This document shows positions 5,644 to 7,347 of a stretch of 7,347 bases of DNA, in pieces. Each line of letters starts with the position of its first letter. Positions within the stretch are counted from its first letter, which is position 1. Location: the NCBI GenBank assembly GCA_021839785.1, contig JAKCAB010000715.1, positions 1 to 7,347 of the forward strand. Reading direction: 5' to 3'. The stretch is from a bacterium (GTDB taxonomy: Bacteria; Verrucomicrobiota; Verrucomicrobiae; Limisphaerales; J093). Made by a program: the position numbers and the translations under genes. A model generated the notes under the pieces. It was not told the origin of the DNA. It did no database searches and worked only from the letters and a program-made list of their open reading frames with translations.

Positions 5644-7143
5644 TCACTCAACGTGACCCACGAGCTGGGGTTGCCGGGTAGGCCCGAAGGACACATTGAG
5701 CTCGGAGTCGTGGAAAAGCCGATCGCCGGCAAAGCGCAGTTTTACGATGAGGATGAACGGTGTTTCGTAAAAGCACACCTTGGCCTCGTACGTGTCGTCC
5801 GCCACCCAGGCGCCACTCGCCGCCACCGGACGATCGCCACCGGTCGGCAAGGCGAACCGGCCGTTCACCCAACGACCGGAGCCACAGACCAGGCGATGGG
5901 TTGCACCGTGGGAATGCGCGACCACCGTCACGTCGCCCGTCTCGGGGCCAGCCTCCAACGACATCGAGTCCAGCCCGCGTTCGTTCTTAGGAAAGGTATA
6001 AGATTTGCCCGCGATGCGGGACCAAAGCGGCGACGACGCGGCGCCCGCGGGGGTACGCAGCGCCAAGCCTTTCAAGCGCTGCTCAAGCCGTTCTTGGGTG
6101 GCCGCGTCGGCAGGCAACGGTTCGGCGCGCATCGCCGGCAGCAGTTTGTCCCACACAAGATTCAACACCGCCTGCATGTCACGCACGCCGCTGGTGATCG
6201 CGATGACCGCGTCTTGCTCGGGCATGACGAGGCAATACTGCCCGAACGCGCCGTCGCCGCGGTAAGCCCCGTGTCGGCAACGCCAGAATTGAAACCCATA
6301 GCCTTGATCCCAATCGCTATTCGGGTTGCTGCCGTTGGCGGTCTGCAAGGCGGTGGCGGCTTCGACCCACGCAGCGGGCAGGATTTGCTTTCCCTGCCAT
6401 TTGCCTTTTTGCAGGTAAAGTTGGCCGAAGCGCGCGATGTCTTCGGTGCGCACGCTCAGGCCGTAACCGCCCAGCGAGATGCCCTGGAAATTCGTTTCCC
6501 AAGTCGGGTCCGCGATGCCAAGCGGCGCGAACAAACGCGGTTTCAAGTAGTCAAGCGCCGTCTGGCCGGTGGCTTTTTGCACGATCGCCGAAAGCATGAA
6601 GGTGGCCGCCGTGTTGTAGAGGAACCGGGTGCCCGGCTTGAAAGGCACGGGCTGGGCGAGGAAGGTCTTCGGGCAAACCTGGTCTTTGCCGGTGGGCGGC
6701 TCCTGCTCGTGGCCGGTGGACATGCGGAGCAAATCCCGAATGCGCATGGCCTTGAGGTTCGCGCTCGGGTCGGCCGGGGCATCGTCGGGGAAGAAGGAAA
6801 GGATGGTGTCGTCGAGACTGAGCTTGCCCTCGGCGGCGGCCAGCCCGATGGCGGTCGAGGTGAAACTCTTGCTCAGCGAGTACAACTCGTGCGGGCTTGG
6901 GGCGGCGTACGGCGCCCACCAGCCTTCAGCCACCACGTGCCCGTGGCGCACCAGCATGAAACTGTGCAGCGCGTCGATTTGCTGCTCGGCGGCTTGGATG
7001 AAGTCGAGGATCGCGTTGGAGGCGATGCCTTGCGCCTCCGGCGTGCTGCGCGGCAAGGCGCCGGGAGCGTTGTCAGCCAGGGTGAAACCTGCCGCCGTGG
7101 ACAGGCCGAGAACCGTCGCGCCGAGTGCGAAGAGGTGTTTCAT
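5644..7143 (-). CDS. Exported serine hydrolase, beta-lactamase class C / CubicO family
   Basis: This 499-residue protein starts with a signal peptide (about 1-23: MKH, a hydrophobic Leu/Ala/Gly stretch, then LADN), so it is likely periplasmic or secreted. The penicillin-binding fold spans about 35-365. The nucleophile motif is S89-L-S-K92 (YSLSKSFTS), as in AmpC and EstB-type esterases. Y176 in FLYNTAA takes the place of the YxN motif, and GDGAFGQ at 296-302 is at the place of the third motif. Blocks typical of the family also include IRDLLRMSTGH (135-145) and the PRLFAPLGI region (202-210). Residues from about 367 to 499 form an extra C-terminal region, probably beta-rich, of unknown role. 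Such enzymes hydrolyse esters, amides or D-amino-acid peptides; the substrate is not evident and true beta-lactamase activity should not be assumed. The ATG at 7143 was chosen because it puts the signal peptide at the N-terminus; a start at 7200 would add 19 residues. It appears to be monocistronic. Confidence 0.88.
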   Translation of the reverse strand: MKHLFALGATVLGLSTAAGFTLADNAPGALPRSTPEAQGIASNAILDFIQAAEQQIDALHSFMLVRHGHVVAEGWWAPYAAPSPHELYSLSKSFTSTAIGLAAAEGKLSLDDTILSFFPDDAPADPSANLKAMRIRDLLRMSTGHEQEPPTGKDQVCPKTFLAQPVPFKPGTRFLYNTAATFMLSAIVQKATGQTALDYLKPRLFAPLGIADPTWETNFQGISLGGYGLSVRTEDIARFGQLYLQKGKWQGKQILPAAWVEAATALQTANGSNPNSDWDQGYGFQFWRCRHGAYRGDGAFGQYCLVMPEQDAVIAITSGVRDMQAVLNLVWDKLLPAMRAEPLPADAATQERLEQRLKGLALRTPAGAASSPLWSRIAGKSYTFPKNERGLDSMSLEAGPETGDVTVVAHSHGATHRLVCGSGRWVNGRFALPTGGDRPVAASGAWVADDTYEAKVCFYETPFILIVKLRFAGDRLFHDSELNVSFGPTRQPQLVGHVE

Positions 7144-7258
7144 ACGTGAACGGGCCAAAGTGTGCACAAGAGTCGCGTTCACCACAACCAGCTTGCGCAC
7201 TTTGTCACGGCGATTGGCGCGGCTGATACTGAGTTGCGATCAAAAGGATACGAACGCG
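7144..7258. other. Upstream region of the serine hydrolase gene
   Basis: This should contain the promoter for the - strand gene starting at 7143. I see no strong Shine-Dalgarno and no convincing -35/-10 pair, and no coding sequence. Confidence 0.4.
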
Positions 7259-7317
7259 CCCTCCCCCTCCCTTCGGGCACCCTCTCCCCGGTGGGGGAGA
7301 GGGTTGGGGTGAGGGGG
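7259..7317. repeat. C-rich/G-rich intergenic palindrome
   Basis: CCCTCTCCCC (7280-7289) and GGGGAGAGGG (7294-7303) form a perfect 10-bp stem with loop GGTG. Outer arms CCCTCCCC (7259-7266) and GGGGTGAGGG (7306-7315) can pair with one bulged T. Repeats of this CCCTCTCCCC...GGGGAGAGGGTTGGGGTGAGGG type are widespread in intergenic DNA of many bacteria and often give spurious short proteins. The last 30 bases of the window after it show nothing recognisable. Confidence 0.75.
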
Positions 7318-7347
7318 TGTTTCGTAGCCACTCGAATGCACTTTGGT

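Noticed and set aside
5479..7149. 556-residue open frame on the + strand opposite the serine hydrolase
   Set aside because: It runs through a hairpin array at its start and is antisense to a gene with clear catalytic motifs.
6629..7312. + strand frame ending in the C-rich/G-rich repeat
   Set aside because: It is antisense to the serine hydrolase, and its end is the translation of a palindromic repeat that often produces false ORFs.

Overview
The window is GC-rich, with mostly G or C at third codon positions and few recognisable Shine-Dalgarno sequences. Its gene mix and its many intergenic palindromes suggest a soil or freshwater Verrucomicrobiota-type (PVC group) genome. The gene mix is a multi-receiver hybrid histidine kinase, an exported beta-helix protein, a xylose-isomerase-like TIM barrel and a secreted beta-lactamase-fold serine hydrolase. 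This taxonomic guess is an inference; no rRNA or marker gene is present.

Layout. (1) Positions 2-1822, + strand: the 3' part of a hybrid sensor kinase (ATPase domain plus two receiver domains), then a stand-alone single-domain response regulator. Together they form part of a phosphorelay. Each gene is followed by a copy of the same ~95-bp hairpin-forming repeat. (2) Positions 1823-2148: no gene, but a run of palindromes ending in a double-hairpin element. (3) Positions 2149-4085, - strand: reading 3'-ward from 4085, a ribbon-helix-helix (antitoxin-like) protein, a 27-codon remnant resembling the start of a PIN-domain (VapC) toxin in ATGA overlap with it, and an exported pectate-lyase-like beta-helix protein. 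(4) Positions 4086-4231: a divergent intergenic region with an 11-bp palindrome beside the ribbon-helix-helix start. (5) Positions 4232-5272, + strand: a xylose isomerase homologue with one altered metal ligand, followed by a strong intrinsic terminator. (6) Positions 5273-5643: no gene, but an array of at least six hairpins. Most of it is bracketed by long inverted arms, and it contains further copies of the double-hairpin element seen near 2100. (7) Positions 5644-7143, - strand: an exported CubicO/class C beta-lactamase-like serine hydrolase. (8) Positions 7144-7347: its upstream region and a C-rich/G-rich palindromic repeat.

The genes do not form one obvious pathway. The kinase and regulator belong together. 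The beta-helix protein and the sugar isomerase homologue would suit a polysaccharide-using lifestyle, but they are separately transcribed and nothing in the sequence links them. The most unusual content is the intergenic sequence: two distinct families of structured repeats, one with compensatory base changes that preserve its stems. The other points of interest are the decayed toxin-antitoxin-like locus and the Asp-to-His change in the isomerase active site. I did not find a clearly new multi-gene system.
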